From positions 189,614 to 253,613 of the forward strand of contig JANQYI010000015.1 in assembly GCA_030728985.1 (NCBI GenBank): a stretch of 64,000 nt of DNA, given 5' to 3'. Origin of the DNA: Burkholderiaceae bacterium (lineage in GTDB: Bacteria > Pseudomonadota > Gammaproteobacteria > Burkholderiales > Burkholderiaceae_B). A program made the translations under genes and the position numbers. Below are positions 20,614-29,306 of the stretch, piece by piece. Under the pieces are notes generated by a model. The model was not told where the DNA came from. It saw only the letters and a program-made list of their open reading frames with translations, and did no database searches. How positions within the stretch are numbered: position 1 is the stretch's first letter; every line of letters starts with the position of its first letter.

Positions 20614-22509
20614 ATGCAAGAGGATCCTAAAATCGCAAGTCGACACCAATATACCCCCCAGAGATTTCATGCCTTGATCCTCATTGGTATCGTTGTTTGT
20701 GTCGCGATCCTGTTTGTTTACTCGATGCGCTTTAACCAAGAGGTGTCTGAGGTTGAAAACCGTCGCCTCGCTCAATGGCCAACCTTTAATAAGGAAGCCT
20801 TATTAGAGGGTCAGTATGCGCAAGACGTTGAAAAATATGTCGCTGATCACTTTCCCGCTCGTGCTTGGTTGACTGAGGTCGCTTTTATGATTCGCACCTA
20901 CCGGGGCGTTCAACTCAACGACCGTGTGATTCAAGTCAAAGGTGCTGATACGGGTTTCGAAGACGTTAGTCAGTGGGCCAACACAGAGGTCGCTCCAGAG
21001 ATCACGCCAGAGATTACCTCTGAGGTAGCCTCTGAGGTAGCCTCTGAGGTAGCCTCTGAGGTAGCCTCTGAGGTGATCTCTGAAGTCGATATTGAAGAGA
21101 CAACGGACACTGCCTCAGCAGTCACGACTGAAGAAAGTGCTGAAACGCGTCCAGCATTCACGACTCAAGAGAGTGCTGAGTCTCTTCCAGAGATCAGGAC
21201 TGAAGTGACGATGGAGACCACCCCAGAAGTCAAGGCTCAAGAGAATACGGCAATGACGCCTGAGGTCATTACTAATGAAACAGTCAACACCGATGATCAC
21301 GCTTCATCGCCTGCAGTGCTCGCATCCAATCACGAAGCTTTATCGGACGAACCTTTTATCGCCGATGAAAATGATCACGTAGGACTTGTCATCAAGCCCC
21401 CACAGGTGGTCGCTCCAATCATCACTAAAGCTCCGGTCGTAACCAACGCGCCTGTCATATCCAAAGCTCCACCGGCCGTCCAAAAAAAATCTGAGCCTCC
21501 CAAACCATCCCCCACACCACCGAATAGGCCCCTAAATGTTGTCGGAGGTGTTTTGTTGCATGAAGGTCAGGCTCTTTTTATGTTTCAAGGCACGGACCGC
21601 GGTGCGCAAGGCTATGCTAATGCAGTCAATACTTGGGTTGAACTTGTGGCCAAAAAGCGACCTGGAATGACGACGACTGTGGTTGTCACCCCAACAAGCA
21701 GCCATTTTTACTTGCCTCCTGCCGCCCGCGCGCGGACAACCTCGGAGAAAAAAAATCTTGATGCGTTGCGGGATGCGCTATTACCTGAAGTTCGTTTTGC
21801 TGATGTCATTGTTGAAATGCAAGGACATGAGGATCAGCCTATATTTTATAAGTCCGACCACCATTGGACTGGACTTGGCGCATACTACGCCTATCGCGCT
21901 TGGGCTAAAGCGGCAGGAGTGACCCCCCTTGAGCTATCCGATTTTGACAAACGCTCGGTCCCCGGAGTGGCAGGCTCCTTCTGGAGCTTGACGCAAGCCC
22001 CAGAATTACGTCATGCCGACAAGGAGTCCTTTTACTATGTGCCGACCAACGTGACATTTGACGGTACGCAGTACACGGGGCCCCAGCAAAAAACACCCGC
22101 ACCGCAACCTTTTTTCGCGGAAAAGAGCAGGGGATACATCGTATTTTTAGGGGGAGATATTCCTTTACTCGCGTCCAATACCAATGCCGGCACTGGCAGA
22201 ACCGCCTTGGTCATTAAAAACTCCTACGGCAATGCTTTCGCACCCTATCTTTTGCCGCATTTCGATCGTGTTGTCGTGTTGGACTATCGATATGTTTCTA
22301 GAAATATTCAAGATATTGTGAGTTCTTTTGGCGTCACCGATCTGGTTTTTGTCAATGCGACCATTACGGCCAACTCTAGCGCGCATCAGGAAAGGATGCG
22401 ACAAGTCGCGAGAGGAAGTTCGACAGCCTGGCTGACAGAAGCAGAAAAACGTCGTCTCAAGCAAATAGAAGAGACAGAGAAGCAACAACAGCAATCAATG
22501 AGTCAATAG
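20614..22509 (+). CDS. DHHW/AlgX-like SGNH-type protein with low-complexity insert
   Basis: Likely periplasmic partner of the MBOAT protein in O-acetyl transfer. The 631-residue product has one N-terminal membrane anchor (about 24-41: LILIGIVVCVAILFVYSM), an N-terminal domain with NRRLAQWP, and a catalytic domain with SDHHWTGLGAYYAYRAW; the DHHW motif is at residues 415-418. KNSYGNAFAPYLLPHF near 537 resembles the Ser-containing block of AlgX/AlgJ relatives. Between them, about residues 126-310, is a Glu/Val/Thr/Ser-rich then Pro/Lys-rich linker built partly from a 12-bp tandem repeat. The C-terminal tail is Gln-rich. The fold assignment is moderately sure; the substrate is unknown. Confidence 0.75.
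   Translation: MQEDPKIASRHQYTPQRFHALILIGIVVCVAILFVYSMRFNQEVSEVENRRLAQWPTFNKEALLEGQYAQDVEKYVADHFPARAWLTEVAFMIRTYRGVQLNDRVIQVKGADTGFEDVSQWANTEVAPEITPEITSEVASEVASEVASEVASEVISEVDIEETTDTASAVTTEESAETRPAFTTQESAESLPEIRTEVTMETTPEVKAQENTAMTPEVITNETVNTDDHASSPAVLASNHEALSDEPFIADENDHVGLVIKPPQVVAPIITKAPVVTNAPVISKAPPAVQKKSEPPKPSPTPPNRPLNVVGGVLLHEGQALFMFQGTDRGAQGYANAVNTWVELVAKKRPGMTTTVVVTPTSSHFYLPPAARARTTSEKKNLDALRDALLPEVRFADVIVEMQGHEDQPIFYKSDHHWTGLGAYYAYRAWAKAAGVTPLELSDFDKRSVPGVAGSFWSLTQAPELRHADKESFYYVPTNVTFDGTQYTGPQQKTPAPQPFFAEKSRGYIVFLGGDIPLLASNTNAGTGRTALVIKNSYGNAFAPYLLPHFDRVVVLDYRYVSRNIQDIVSSFGVTDLVFVNATITANSSAHQERMRQVARGSSTAWLTEAEKRRLKQIEETEKQQQQSMSQ
21019..21066 (+). repeat. four tandem copies of a 12-bp coding repeat
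   Basis: TCTGAGGTAGCC is repeated four times without change (21019-21066), encoding Ser-Glu-Val-Ala each time. Degenerate units continue on both sides (about 21001-21090, encoding PEIT and SEVI variants). Because the unit is a multiple of three, gain or loss of copies would lengthen or shorten the linker without breaking the frame. Confidence 0.9.
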
Positions 22510-22518
22510 GAGAGTTCG

Positions 22519-23982
22519 ATGTTTCAGGCACTGTGGTTCACCATGATTTCCATGCGGCAACGACGCGGCAGGGCTGCGATGGTCTGCTTAATTTCCACTC
22601 TCTGCGTAGCGATGGCTTCTTGTGCGCAAACCGAGCGTGTCGCTGAGAGCCAGTCTGGTCTCAACCCAACGACTGACGTACAAACGCGCGCAACGCAACG
22701 ACCCACGGGACCTAGACCGACCAGCGGTTTACTATTTGTTCCTGGCGATCGCGTTGTGTGGCTCGGTGACAGCATCACGGCGGCGCATCTTTACGGTCGT
22801 TATGTCGAGACTTACTTTTTACTCAGACGACCCGATCTCAATCTGACATTTATCAATGCCGGAATCGGAGGACACTCCGCACTCAACGGACTCAATCGCC
22901 TTGAGCAGGATGTTCTCTCACATCAGCCGACGGTGGTGGTCGTGAACTTTGGCATGAATGATGCGGGCTATCCTTCCGCCAGCCCCCACGCTGCCTTTAT
23001 TCAAAATATCGATGCCATCATTGAACGTCTGAGGCAAGGTGGCGTCCAGCGTGTGATCTGGGTAGAGCCCACACCTGCCCGTATCGACGGGATGAGTGCT
23101 CAATCAAAACTTGCGGACAGACAACGTCAGCTTGAAAGATATGTCGCAACGATGAGACGTCATCCCGTCAAAGAGGATGTGATCAAAATTCAATGGCATG
23201 AACCGATGAAACAGGCGTTAAAGGCCGCGGCGGTCAAACCTGATTTCAAACTCATTCCGGATCGTATTCATCCTAATGCGGCTGGTCATGCGGTCATGGC
23301 TGTTGAGTTCTTACGCCAGATCGGTGCGAATTTAGAGCCGGCGCTATTAGAAAGCACGCTTCGTGCAGGCATTCTGGAAACGGAGTTCAGGCGTATGGAT
23401 CAACATACAGTAAACATGCAGAAAGTCCGTTCTGTCATGCACAAAACGAATGGGGCGAGCATCGATGTCGCGAGCGCCATCCCTCCCGTTCCCTTACTTT
23501 ACAGCGCTGAGCAGACAAAACTACTCGCCAACCAATCACTCGAGGCTCTCAGAAGCCTAACATGGCGCGTGAAAGGACTAGAACCGCGGTCACGCTATAC
23601 CGTGTTGATCGATGGATTCAGCGTAGGAAGTTTCACAGGCGCAGAGTTTGCACGCGGCGTTGACATCATGCCCAACGATGCCAACCGCAAGCCGCTGTCC
23701 GTCTCCGCTAAGCGCGCACTCGAGGCGTGCACGCTGAAAGATCAATTTGTGTTCTTAAATGATGTTGAATGCTTATTTGATATGCTCTACCAAAAAGATC
23801 AACTGAGAATGCTAATGCGTCCTGAGCGAGTTCGCGATCTCCCGGACTTTGGTTCTGTCCGCCTGTCGACATATACTGATTTTACGAACGCTTGGATTGA
23901 CTCAGCGAGTCAGGCCATTACAATGCGCGCGCAACAAATCCGTCGCACACCTCATATGCTGACGCTCGTCCCGTCACGATAA
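22519..23982 (+). CDS. SGNH/GDSL hydrolase-family lipoprotein
   Basis: Probable envelope esterase of 487 residues. The N terminus has basic residues, a hydrophobic run and MASC, a plausible though not ideal lipobox. Block I is VVWLGDSITAAHLYG (GDS at 83-85), followed by INAGIGGHSALNGL, FGMNDAG and the catalytic Asp-x-x-His in DRIHPNAAGHA (about 253-263). The C-terminal 200 residues do not look like a known domain to me. It is the third gene of the acyl-transfer set, 9 bases after the DHHW gene. It may remove acyl groups, or add them as AlgX does. Confidence 0.8.
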   Translation: MFQALWFTMISMRQRRGRAAMVCLISTLCVAMASCAQTERVAESQSGLNPTTDVQTRATQRPTGPRPTSGLLFVPGDRVVWLGDSITAAHLYGRYVETYFLLRRPDLNLTFINAGIGGHSALNGLNRLEQDVLSHQPTVVVVNFGMNDAGYPSASPHAAFIQNIDAIIERLRQGGVQRVIWVEPTPARIDGMSAQSKLADRQRQLERYVATMRRHPVKEDVIKIQWHEPMKQALKAAAVKPDFKLIPDRIHPNAAGHAVMAVEFLRQIGANLEPALLESTLRAGILETEFRRMDQHTVNMQKVRSVMHKTNGASIDVASAIPPVPLLYSAEQTKLLANQSLEALRSLTWRVKGLEPRSRYTVLIDGFSVGSFTGAEFARGVDIMPNDANRKPLSVSAKRALEACTLKDQFVFLNDVECLFDMLYQKDQLRMLMRPERVRDLPDFGSVRLSTYTDFTNAWIDSASQAITMRAQQIRRTPHMLTLVPSR

Positions 23983-23984
23983 AC

Positions 23985-25103
23985 TCATTTTTCTTTCAAG
24001 CTGGGCTGGGGGATCACTAACATCATCCCCGACTGGAGTTTGGCGCCCAATCTCAAGCCGTTCATCTGACGGAGGCGATGAGGATCTACTTTCCAACGCC
24101 TTGCAAAAGACTCGAGCGATTGGGGTTGCTCGACAAAAACAGAGCGCCATTGCGAAAGAGCGCCCTCATACTGAAGGTAGTTTTTCTGAAAGGATGCCAA
24201 CTGCGTCACAGGGATCAGAAGTGATTGATTCTTTCCAGCAGGAATCAATGATTTGTTAAAAGACGGGTTCAATTCGATGAAGGTTTCTCTTGAAATCTCA
24301 GCCAAACGTAAAACGAGACTGATGTCAATCGCATGTTTGACAGAAATTTTCTCAAAGTAGGGTTTGTTGGAAATATGAGGCAAGGCAATCTTGTAAGACG
24401 AGGGCTCTTGGATGATTTTTTTCAACGCAAGCAGCTTTGGCACAAACACCATTGTTTCGAAAGGCATCGTCAAGCTTTGGTATTGAGTCGATATTTTTCT
24501 GCGTTGGTTATTGTTGATTGCTCGCGTCAAATTTGCAGGACCCCAGTTGTAGGCCGCCAATGCAAGATGCCAATCACCGTACTTGAGATGCAATTCCTGC
24601 AACAAATCGAGTGCCGCCTCTGTTGAGCGCACGATATCGCGTCGCTCGTCCTTAAAAGGCGTTTGAGCCATATTGAGGTGACGAGCAGCGATAGGCATCA
24701 GCCCCCACAAGCCAGCGGGATTCAGTCCATTGCCACGTCGAACATCAAAACCACTTTCTAAAAAGGGGAGTAACGCGAGCTCCGTTGGCATATTACGTTT
24801 TTTGACCTCTTCTAGGACAAAATACAAATACGGCTTAGCCTGCTCGAGCATTTTTTGCAGATGTGCGTCACTCGCCGTGTAGAGTTTTATTTGGCGCTCG
24901 ACGAGCGGAGTATCGAGGGGCGCTAAGGCGAATCCTTCTTGCAGAGGGATCCAAATACTGACAGCTTGACGCTTTACGCGCGCGATTTCCTCCTCGTACT
25001 CAAGATTGTTAGCGGTAGACAGACTGTTGTAGGCACAGCCCGATAAAATTACCACCAGACAGAGCAGGCTCGACAGAAAAGCCTTGGTAGAAAATCGATA
25101 CAT
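23985..25103 (-). CDS. mltD: Membrane-bound lytic transglycosylase D
   Basis: Outer-membrane lipoprotein cleaving peptidoglycan glycan strands with formation of 1,6-anhydroMurNAc. The 372-residue protein starts with a lipoprotein signal ending VVILSGC (Cys23). The SLT domain has the catalytic Glu116 in LLPFLESGFD, then NPAGLWGLMPIAARH and LALAAYNWGPANLTRAI. The C terminus has a single LysM-like segment (FARRWKVDPHRLRQMNGL); many MltD proteins carry two. It lies tail-to-tail with the GDSL gene, two bases apart, linking this block to cell-wall metabolism. Confidence 0.9.
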   Translation of the reverse strand: MYRFSTKAFLSSLLCLVVILSGCAYNSLSTANNLEYEEEIARVKRQAVSIWIPLQEGFALAPLDTPLVERQIKLYTASDAHLQKMLEQAKPYLYFVLEEVKKRNMPTELALLPFLESGFDVRRGNGLNPAGLWGLMPIAARHLNMAQTPFKDERRDIVRSTEAALDLLQELHLKYGDWHLALAAYNWGPANLTRAINNNQRRKISTQYQSLTMPFETMVFVPKLLALKKIIQEPSSYKIALPHISNKPYFEKISVKHAIDISLVLRLAEISRETFIELNPSFNKSLIPAGKNQSLLIPVTQLASFQKNYLQYEGALSQWRSVFVEQPQSLESFARRWKVDPHRLRQMNGLRLGAKLQSGMMLVIPQPSLKEK

Positions 25104-25192
25104 GGGTTCAGCCCTTATTCAAGCTGAAAGACGCTCCCTAAGATTAACGTCTAACGGTAAAATCTATGCATTCTATCTAATCGCGACTAACA

Positions 25193-25627
25193 ATGCATTC
25201 CGTAGAGCGCTCTGTTCTGGTACTTCATAGTGCCAGTCAAATGTTTGATCTTGTAGCCGATGTTGAAAAATATCCTCAGTTCATGCCCTGGTGTGGCGGT
25301 GCCAACGTGTCTGCGCAAGATGAGCATGGCATGCAGGCATCAATCACCATTTCCCTCGCCGGAATCAAGCAAACCTTTACCACACGCAACAAGCATCTCT
25401 ATCCATCCTGTATTGAACTCGAATTAGTTGATGGACCTTTTTCAGCACTGACGGGGAAGTGGGAGTTCATTGCATTATCAGAAGATGCCTGCAAGGTCTT
25501 GTTTACATTGAATTATCAATTTTCAAATCGTACGCTCGAAACCTTGGTAGGACCTATATTTAATCGCATCGCTTCCAGTTTCATCGATTCTTTTACACAG
25601 CGCGCGCAAGTTTGTTATGGCGAATGA
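25193..25627 (+). CDS. ratA: Ubiquinone-binding START-domain protein RatA
   Basis: Coenzyme-Q-binding (COQ10-type) START-fold protein of 144 residues. In E. coli RatA has also been described as inhibiting ribosome subunit joining. Family sequence is clear: SVLVLHSASQMFDLVADVEKYPQF followed by MPWCGG, and the C-terminal GPIFNRIASSFIDSFTQRA. It starts at ATG 25193 and its TGA overlaps the ATG of the next gene, the ratA-ratB pairing known from many proteobacteria. Its usual divergent neighbour smpB lies 6.2 kb to the left. Confidence 0.92.
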   Translation: MHSVERSVLVLHSASQMFDLVADVEKYPQFMPWCGGANVSAQDEHGMQASITISLAGIKQTFTTRNKHLYPSCIELELVDGPFSALTGKWEFIALSEDACKVLFTLNYQFSNRTLETLVGPIFNRIASSFIDSFTQRAQVCYGE

Positions 25628-25986
25628 ATAACACTGAGACCCCTCCAATCGCCCTAGATGTGATCACGATCACAGTGGTCACTATGCAAGAGGAAAAGCT
25701 TTGGCAACGTACAGTGACTTTGCCCTTTGGGGCAAGCTTAGAAGAATCTCTTCATGCTTCAGGTTTTTTCAACGATTTTCCTACAAGATCTATCCTGGAA
25801 CTCCGTATTGGTGTATTAGGTAAGCATCTGCCTCTTCATCATCTACTTCAAGATCAAGATCGTGTAGAAATATATGCGCCTTTGCGCGTGGATCCCAAAA
25901 TAGCGCGAAGAAGACGCGCCGCGCACCGCGAGAAAACAAGACATATTAAAAAGAAAATGCCTGTAAACGATCTGACGCAAGCATAA
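25624..25986 (+). CDS. RnfH/RatB family protein (UPF0125)
   Basis: Small beta-grasp (ubiquitin-like) protein of unknown biochemical role, habitually encoded after ratA. The 120-residue product starts at ATG 25624, overlapping the ratA stop (ATGA). Core features are the ITVVTMQEEKLWQRTVTLP opening strands, RIGVLGKHLPLHHLLQDQDRVEIY, and PLRVDPKIARRRRA, the family hallmark. A basic C-terminal tail is typical. Confidence 0.9.
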   Translation: MNNTETPPIALDVITITVVTMQEEKLWQRTVTLPFGASLEESLHASGFFNDFPTRSILELRIGVLGKHLPLHHLLQDQDRVEIYAPLRVDPKIARRRRAAHREKTRHIKKKMPVNDLTQA

Positions 25987-26032
25987 AGAGCCGAGAGGCC
26001 ACACGCCTCTGCACAAGGAGAAATAAACGAGC

Positions 26033-27187
26033 ATGGACATAGAACTCAGCGACGAGCAAAAGGCTTTTGTACAAGTGGCACAGGATTTTGCATCCGGTGT
26101 GTTTGCCCCACAAGCCGCAGACTGGGACGAAAACGAAATTTTCCCCCGCGACGCACTCAGCCAAGCAGGGGCTCTTGGTTTTTGCAGTTTGTACGCATCC
26201 ACGGCAATCGGCGGGCTCGGACTTTCACGTCTTGACGCCAGTTTGGTATTCGAAGAAATGGCTGCGGTGGATCCCTCGACGACAGCCTTTTTAACGATTC
26301 ACAATATGGCGACTTGGATGGTGGGGCAGTGGGGGAGTCACAGTCTGCGCCAAGCTTGGGGAGCCTCTTTGTCTTCTGGTGAAAAGCTCGCCTCGTATTG
26401 CCTGACCGAACCCGAGGCTGGGTCCGATGCCGCATCCTTACGCACCACCGCCAAACTCGAACATGGACGCTACGTGTTAAACGGCTCAAAAGCCTTCATT
26501 TCAGGCGCGGGGGAGACAGACCTCCTGATTGTCATGGCGCGCACCGGAGCGGCGGGTGCGAGCGGCATTTCCGCCTTTGCCGTGCCTGGAAACGCGCCAG
26601 GCATCACCTATGGACGTAAAGAACGCAAAATGGGCTGGAATAGCCAAAGTACCCGCGCCATCACTTTCGAGAACGTGGACGTTCCCTTGGATCATTTGCT
26701 CGGCCAAGAGGGGGAAGGATTCAAGATCGCAATGCGCGGTCTCGACGGTGGACGGATCAATATTGCTACGTGTTCAGTCGGTGCCGCCCAAGGTGCGATT
26801 GACGTCGCACGCACTTATATGCAGAACCGCAAACAATTTGACCAGCCTCTGACAAGTTTCCAGGGGTTGCAATTCAAGTTTGCGGATATGGTGACCCACA
26901 CTATTGCCGCTCGGCAAATGGTCAGGCTTGCCGCTTGCAAACTCGACGCAGAATCCGCAGACGCCTCGACGTATTGCGCGATGGCGAAACGCTTTGCGAC
27001 CGATGCCGGCTTTGCCGTCTGCTTGGATGCGCAACAATTACTGGGTGGCTATGGCTACTTAAAGGATTATCCTATCGAGAGATTGGTGCGCGATACGCGC
27101 GTGCATCAGATCCTGGAAGGAACCAACGAAATTATGCGCGTCATTATTGCGCGCCAGTGCTTGGAGAAGGGTGGGGAGTTGAAATGA
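26033..27187 (+). CDS. Acyl-CoA dehydrogenase, probably isobutyryl-CoA dehydrogenase
   Basis: FAD enzyme oxidising a short acyl-CoA. Context points to isobutyryl-CoA to methacrylyl-CoA in valine breakdown. The product is 384 residues with the normal three-domain fold: YCLTEPEAGSDAASLRTTA in the flavin and substrate region, GSKAFISGAGETDLLIVMAR, RKQFDQPLTSFQGLQFKFAD, and the catalytic-base region HQILEGTNEIMRVI near the C terminus. A Shine-Dalgarno AAGGAGA lies before the ATG. It overlaps the next gene (ATGA) in a three-gene coupled operon with a 3-hydroxyisobutyryl-CoA hydrolase and mmsB. Confidence 0.88.
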   Translation: MDIELSDEQKAFVQVAQDFASGVFAPQAADWDENEIFPRDALSQAGALGFCSLYASTAIGGLGLSRLDASLVFEEMAAVDPSTTAFLTIHNMATWMVGQWGSHSLRQAWGASLSSGEKLASYCLTEPEAGSDAASLRTTAKLEHGRYVLNGSKAFISGAGETDLLIVMARTGAAGASGISAFAVPGNAPGITYGRKERKMGWNSQSTRAITFENVDVPLDHLLGQEGEGFKIAMRGLDGGRINIATCSVGAAQGAIDVARTYMQNRKQFDQPLTSFQGLQFKFADMVTHTIAARQMVRLAACKLDAESADASTYCAMAKRFATDAGFAVCLDAQQLLGGYGYLKDYPIERLVRDTRVHQILEGTNEIMRVIIARQCLEKGGELK

Positions 27188-28377
27188 AGACAGATTCACA
27201 TGATTTGGTGCTGTGTGAAGTGCTTAATTGTGCAGCTGGTGCAAGGATTGGTATCGCACAACTCAATGCGCCAAAAACACTGAATGGTCTTTCCTTGGAG
27301 ATGACACGACAATTGAGTCGACAGCTTGAGAGATGGGCGCAGGATCCAACGATTGCTGTCGTAATCTTGCAGGGAGCCGGTGACAAAGCATTTTGCGCAG
27401 GTGGTGACCTTCATTCCCTGCATCGCAGCATGCAAGATAACGTCACAGGTCTCCCTGTCGACAACCACTATGCCGCTACTTTTTTTGCTGAAGAGTATGC
27501 ACTCGATTATCGTATTCACACATACGCTAAACCCATTTTGGTATGGGGAGACGGCATCGTGATGGGTGGAGGAATGGGGCTCATGATGGGTGCGAGCCAT
27601 CGCGTTGTCACGGAAACCACGCGCATGGCGATGCCAGAGATTTCGATCGGTTTATTTCCCGATGTCGGTGGGACATGGCTGCTCAATCGCATTCCTGGTC
27701 GCGCGGGCTTGTTTCTCGGGCTAACGGGTGCTCAACTCGGTGCCAACGATGCGCTTTTTGCAGGAATGGCGGATTACCACTTGAAACGTGACACGCTCAA
27801 TACGCTCTTGGAAGCGCTCTGCGCTGAGTCTTGGGAGTCCGTCACGCAACGATACGATGAAATATTGTCTGAGAAGCAAAAAGCCTCGCTCTCACGCAAT
27901 CACGATCGCCTTCATCTCTTAATCTCCGAGCACGCGTGCGCCCCAGATGACGCGATCAAACCATTACAAGAACATTTTGCACTAATTCGCCAAGTGTGTG
28001 GCGGCACAGATCTCAACAGAATCGCGGACAATATTTTTCAGCTCGCTCATCATCAAGATCCGTGGCTGCAACGTGCCGCGAAAACCTTCGCGGCGGGCGC
28101 ACCAGGTTCTGCCCGCCTGACGTTTGCTTTGCTTGAGCACAACAAATTGCGCTCTCTGGCTGAGGTCTATCGTGTGGAATGGCTGGCAGGTCTCATGGCT
28201 GCAGCGCATGGCGACTTCGCGGAAGGTATTCGCGCCTTGCTCATCGATAAAGACAAACAACCCAAATGGGACCCTCCGACACTTGCGCAAGCCGATGAAA
28301 ATTGGGTTAAAAAATTCTTTTCACTGCCTTTTCCTGCCGAACAACATCCCTTATATCGCCTCGGAGACGCTACATGA
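27184..28377 (+). CDS. 3-hydroxyisobutyryl-CoA hydrolase
   Basis: Crotonase-fold thioesterase freeing 3-hydroxyisobutyrate from its CoA ester, a valine-specific step that also limits toxic methacrylyl-CoA. The product is 397 residues from the ATG at 27184, which overlaps the upstream stop; the frame runs further upstream but inside the previous gene. HIBCH-type features are GAGDKAFCAGGDLHSL (oxyanion hole), GIVMGGGMGLMMGASHRVVT and MPEISIGLFPDVGGTWLLNR, with the expected Glu and Asp. Length separates it from ordinary 260-residue enoyl-CoA hydratases. It overlaps mmsB by four bases. Confidence 0.9.
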   Translation: MKTDSHDLVLCEVLNCAAGARIGIAQLNAPKTLNGLSLEMTRQLSRQLERWAQDPTIAVVILQGAGDKAFCAGGDLHSLHRSMQDNVTGLPVDNHYAATFFAEEYALDYRIHTYAKPILVWGDGIVMGGGMGLMMGASHRVVTETTRMAMPEISIGLFPDVGGTWLLNRIPGRAGLFLGLTGAQLGANDALFAGMADYHLKRDTLNTLLEALCAESWESVTQRYDEILSEKQKASLSRNHDRLHLLISEHACAPDDAIKPLQEHFALIRQVCGGTDLNRIADNIFQLAHHQDPWLQRAAKTFAAGAPGSARLTFALLEHNKLRSLAEVYRVEWLAGLMAAAHGDFAEGIRALLIDKDKQPKWDPPTLAQADENWVKKFFSLPFPAEQHPLYRLGDAT

Positions 28378-29264
28378 GCAAGATTGCATTTATCGGTTTG
28401 GGCAATATGGGCGGTCCGATGGCCGCTAATTTATTAAAAGCGGGTCATCGCGTCACCGTTTTTGATCTTGTGCCACAGTCCATACAGACATTGGTAGAGC
28501 AGGGTGCTCAAAGCGCCACGTCGGCGGCTCAGGCCGTCGGAGACGCAGAGTTTGTGATCACGATGTTGCCCGCAAGCAAACATGTCGAGGCACTTTACCT
28601 AGGAGACAACGGATTACTCAAACACTGTCCAAGCAGTGCGCTCATCATGGACTGCAGTACGATCGCGGCTGACAGCGCGCGACGAGTCGCTCAGGCTGCC
28701 GCCGAGCGTGGACTGCGTATGATTGATGCACCTGTTTCCGGCGGAACAGGTGGAGCCATCGCCGGAACGCTCACGTTTATTGTCGGAGGTAAGGCTGAAG
28801 ATCTCGCCAGAGCTCGCCCCCTTCTTGAGAAGATGGGTAAAAATATTTTCCACGCTGGCGCAGCAGGTGCAGGACAAGTAGCGAAAATTGCCAACAATAT
28901 GCTGCTTGGCATCGCCATGGCGGGAACAGCCGAGGCGCTTGCCTTGGGCGTCGCCAATGGTCTGGACCCCAAGGTTCTTTCGGAAATTATTGTCAAAAGC
29001 TCGGGATGCAACTGGTCTATTGAAAAATACAATCCCTGGCCAGGCGTCATGGAGAACGTACCGGCCGCTCGAGGCTATGCAGGTGGTTTTGGTGTGAACT
29101 TGATGCTCAAAGACCTTGGGCTCGCCTCTGAAGCCGCCATCAGCACAGGCTCGGTGATCGGACTGGGTGAACTGGCACGCAATCTATTCGCCTTGCACAG
29201 CAGCCAAGGCCATGGTCAGCTCGATTTTTCCAGCATCGTGAACCTTGTTAAACAAGAAAAATAA
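28374..29264 (+). CDS. mmsB: 3-hydroxyisobutyrate dehydrogenase
   Basis: NAD-dependent oxidation of 3-hydroxyisobutyrate to methylmalonate semialdehyde. The 296-residue protein has the Rossmann opening FIGLGNMGGPMAANLLKAGH, the substrate motif DAPVSGGTGGAIAGTLTFIVGG, and the catalytic Lys in GQVAKIANNMLLG; LMLKDLGLA lies near the end. Start and stop positions make it the last gene of the coupled valine operon. The next pathway enzyme, methylmalonate-semialdehyde dehydrogenase (mmsA), is not in the window. Confidence 0.93.
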   Translation: MSKIAFIGLGNMGGPMAANLLKAGHRVTVFDLVPQSIQTLVEQGAQSATSAAQAVGDAEFVITMLPASKHVEALYLGDNGLLKHCPSSALIMDCSTIAADSARRVAQAAAERGLRMIDAPVSGGTGGAIAGTLTFIVGGKAEDLARARPLLEKMGKNIFHAGAAGAGQVAKIANNMLLGIAMAGTAEALALGVANGLDPKVLSEIIVKSSGCNWSIEKYNPWPGVMENVPAARGYAGGFGVNLMLKDLGLASEAAISTGSVIGLGELARNLFALHSSQGHGQLDFSSIVNLVKQEK

Positions 29265-29284
29265 AGATCATCGGCCTGACAGAC

Positions 29285-29306
29285 CCCGCGCTCATTCGCG
29301 GGTTTT
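29285..29306 (+). terminator. terminator of the valine operon
   Basis: CCCGCG (29285-29290) pairs with CGCGGG (29297-29302) around CTCATT, followed by TTTT. It lies 20 bases after mmsB and overlaps the last codons of the convergent ygfZ gene. Confidence 0.7.

Noticed and set aside
21019-21066. CRISPR-like array
   Set aside because: Units are 12 bases with no spacers and are in frame within a gene; it is a coding tandem repeat.
26935-27183. Extended N terminus of the 3-hydroxyisobutyryl-CoA hydrolase
   Set aside because: That frame lies inside the acyl-CoA dehydrogenase gene; the ATGA overlap at 27184 is the natural start.
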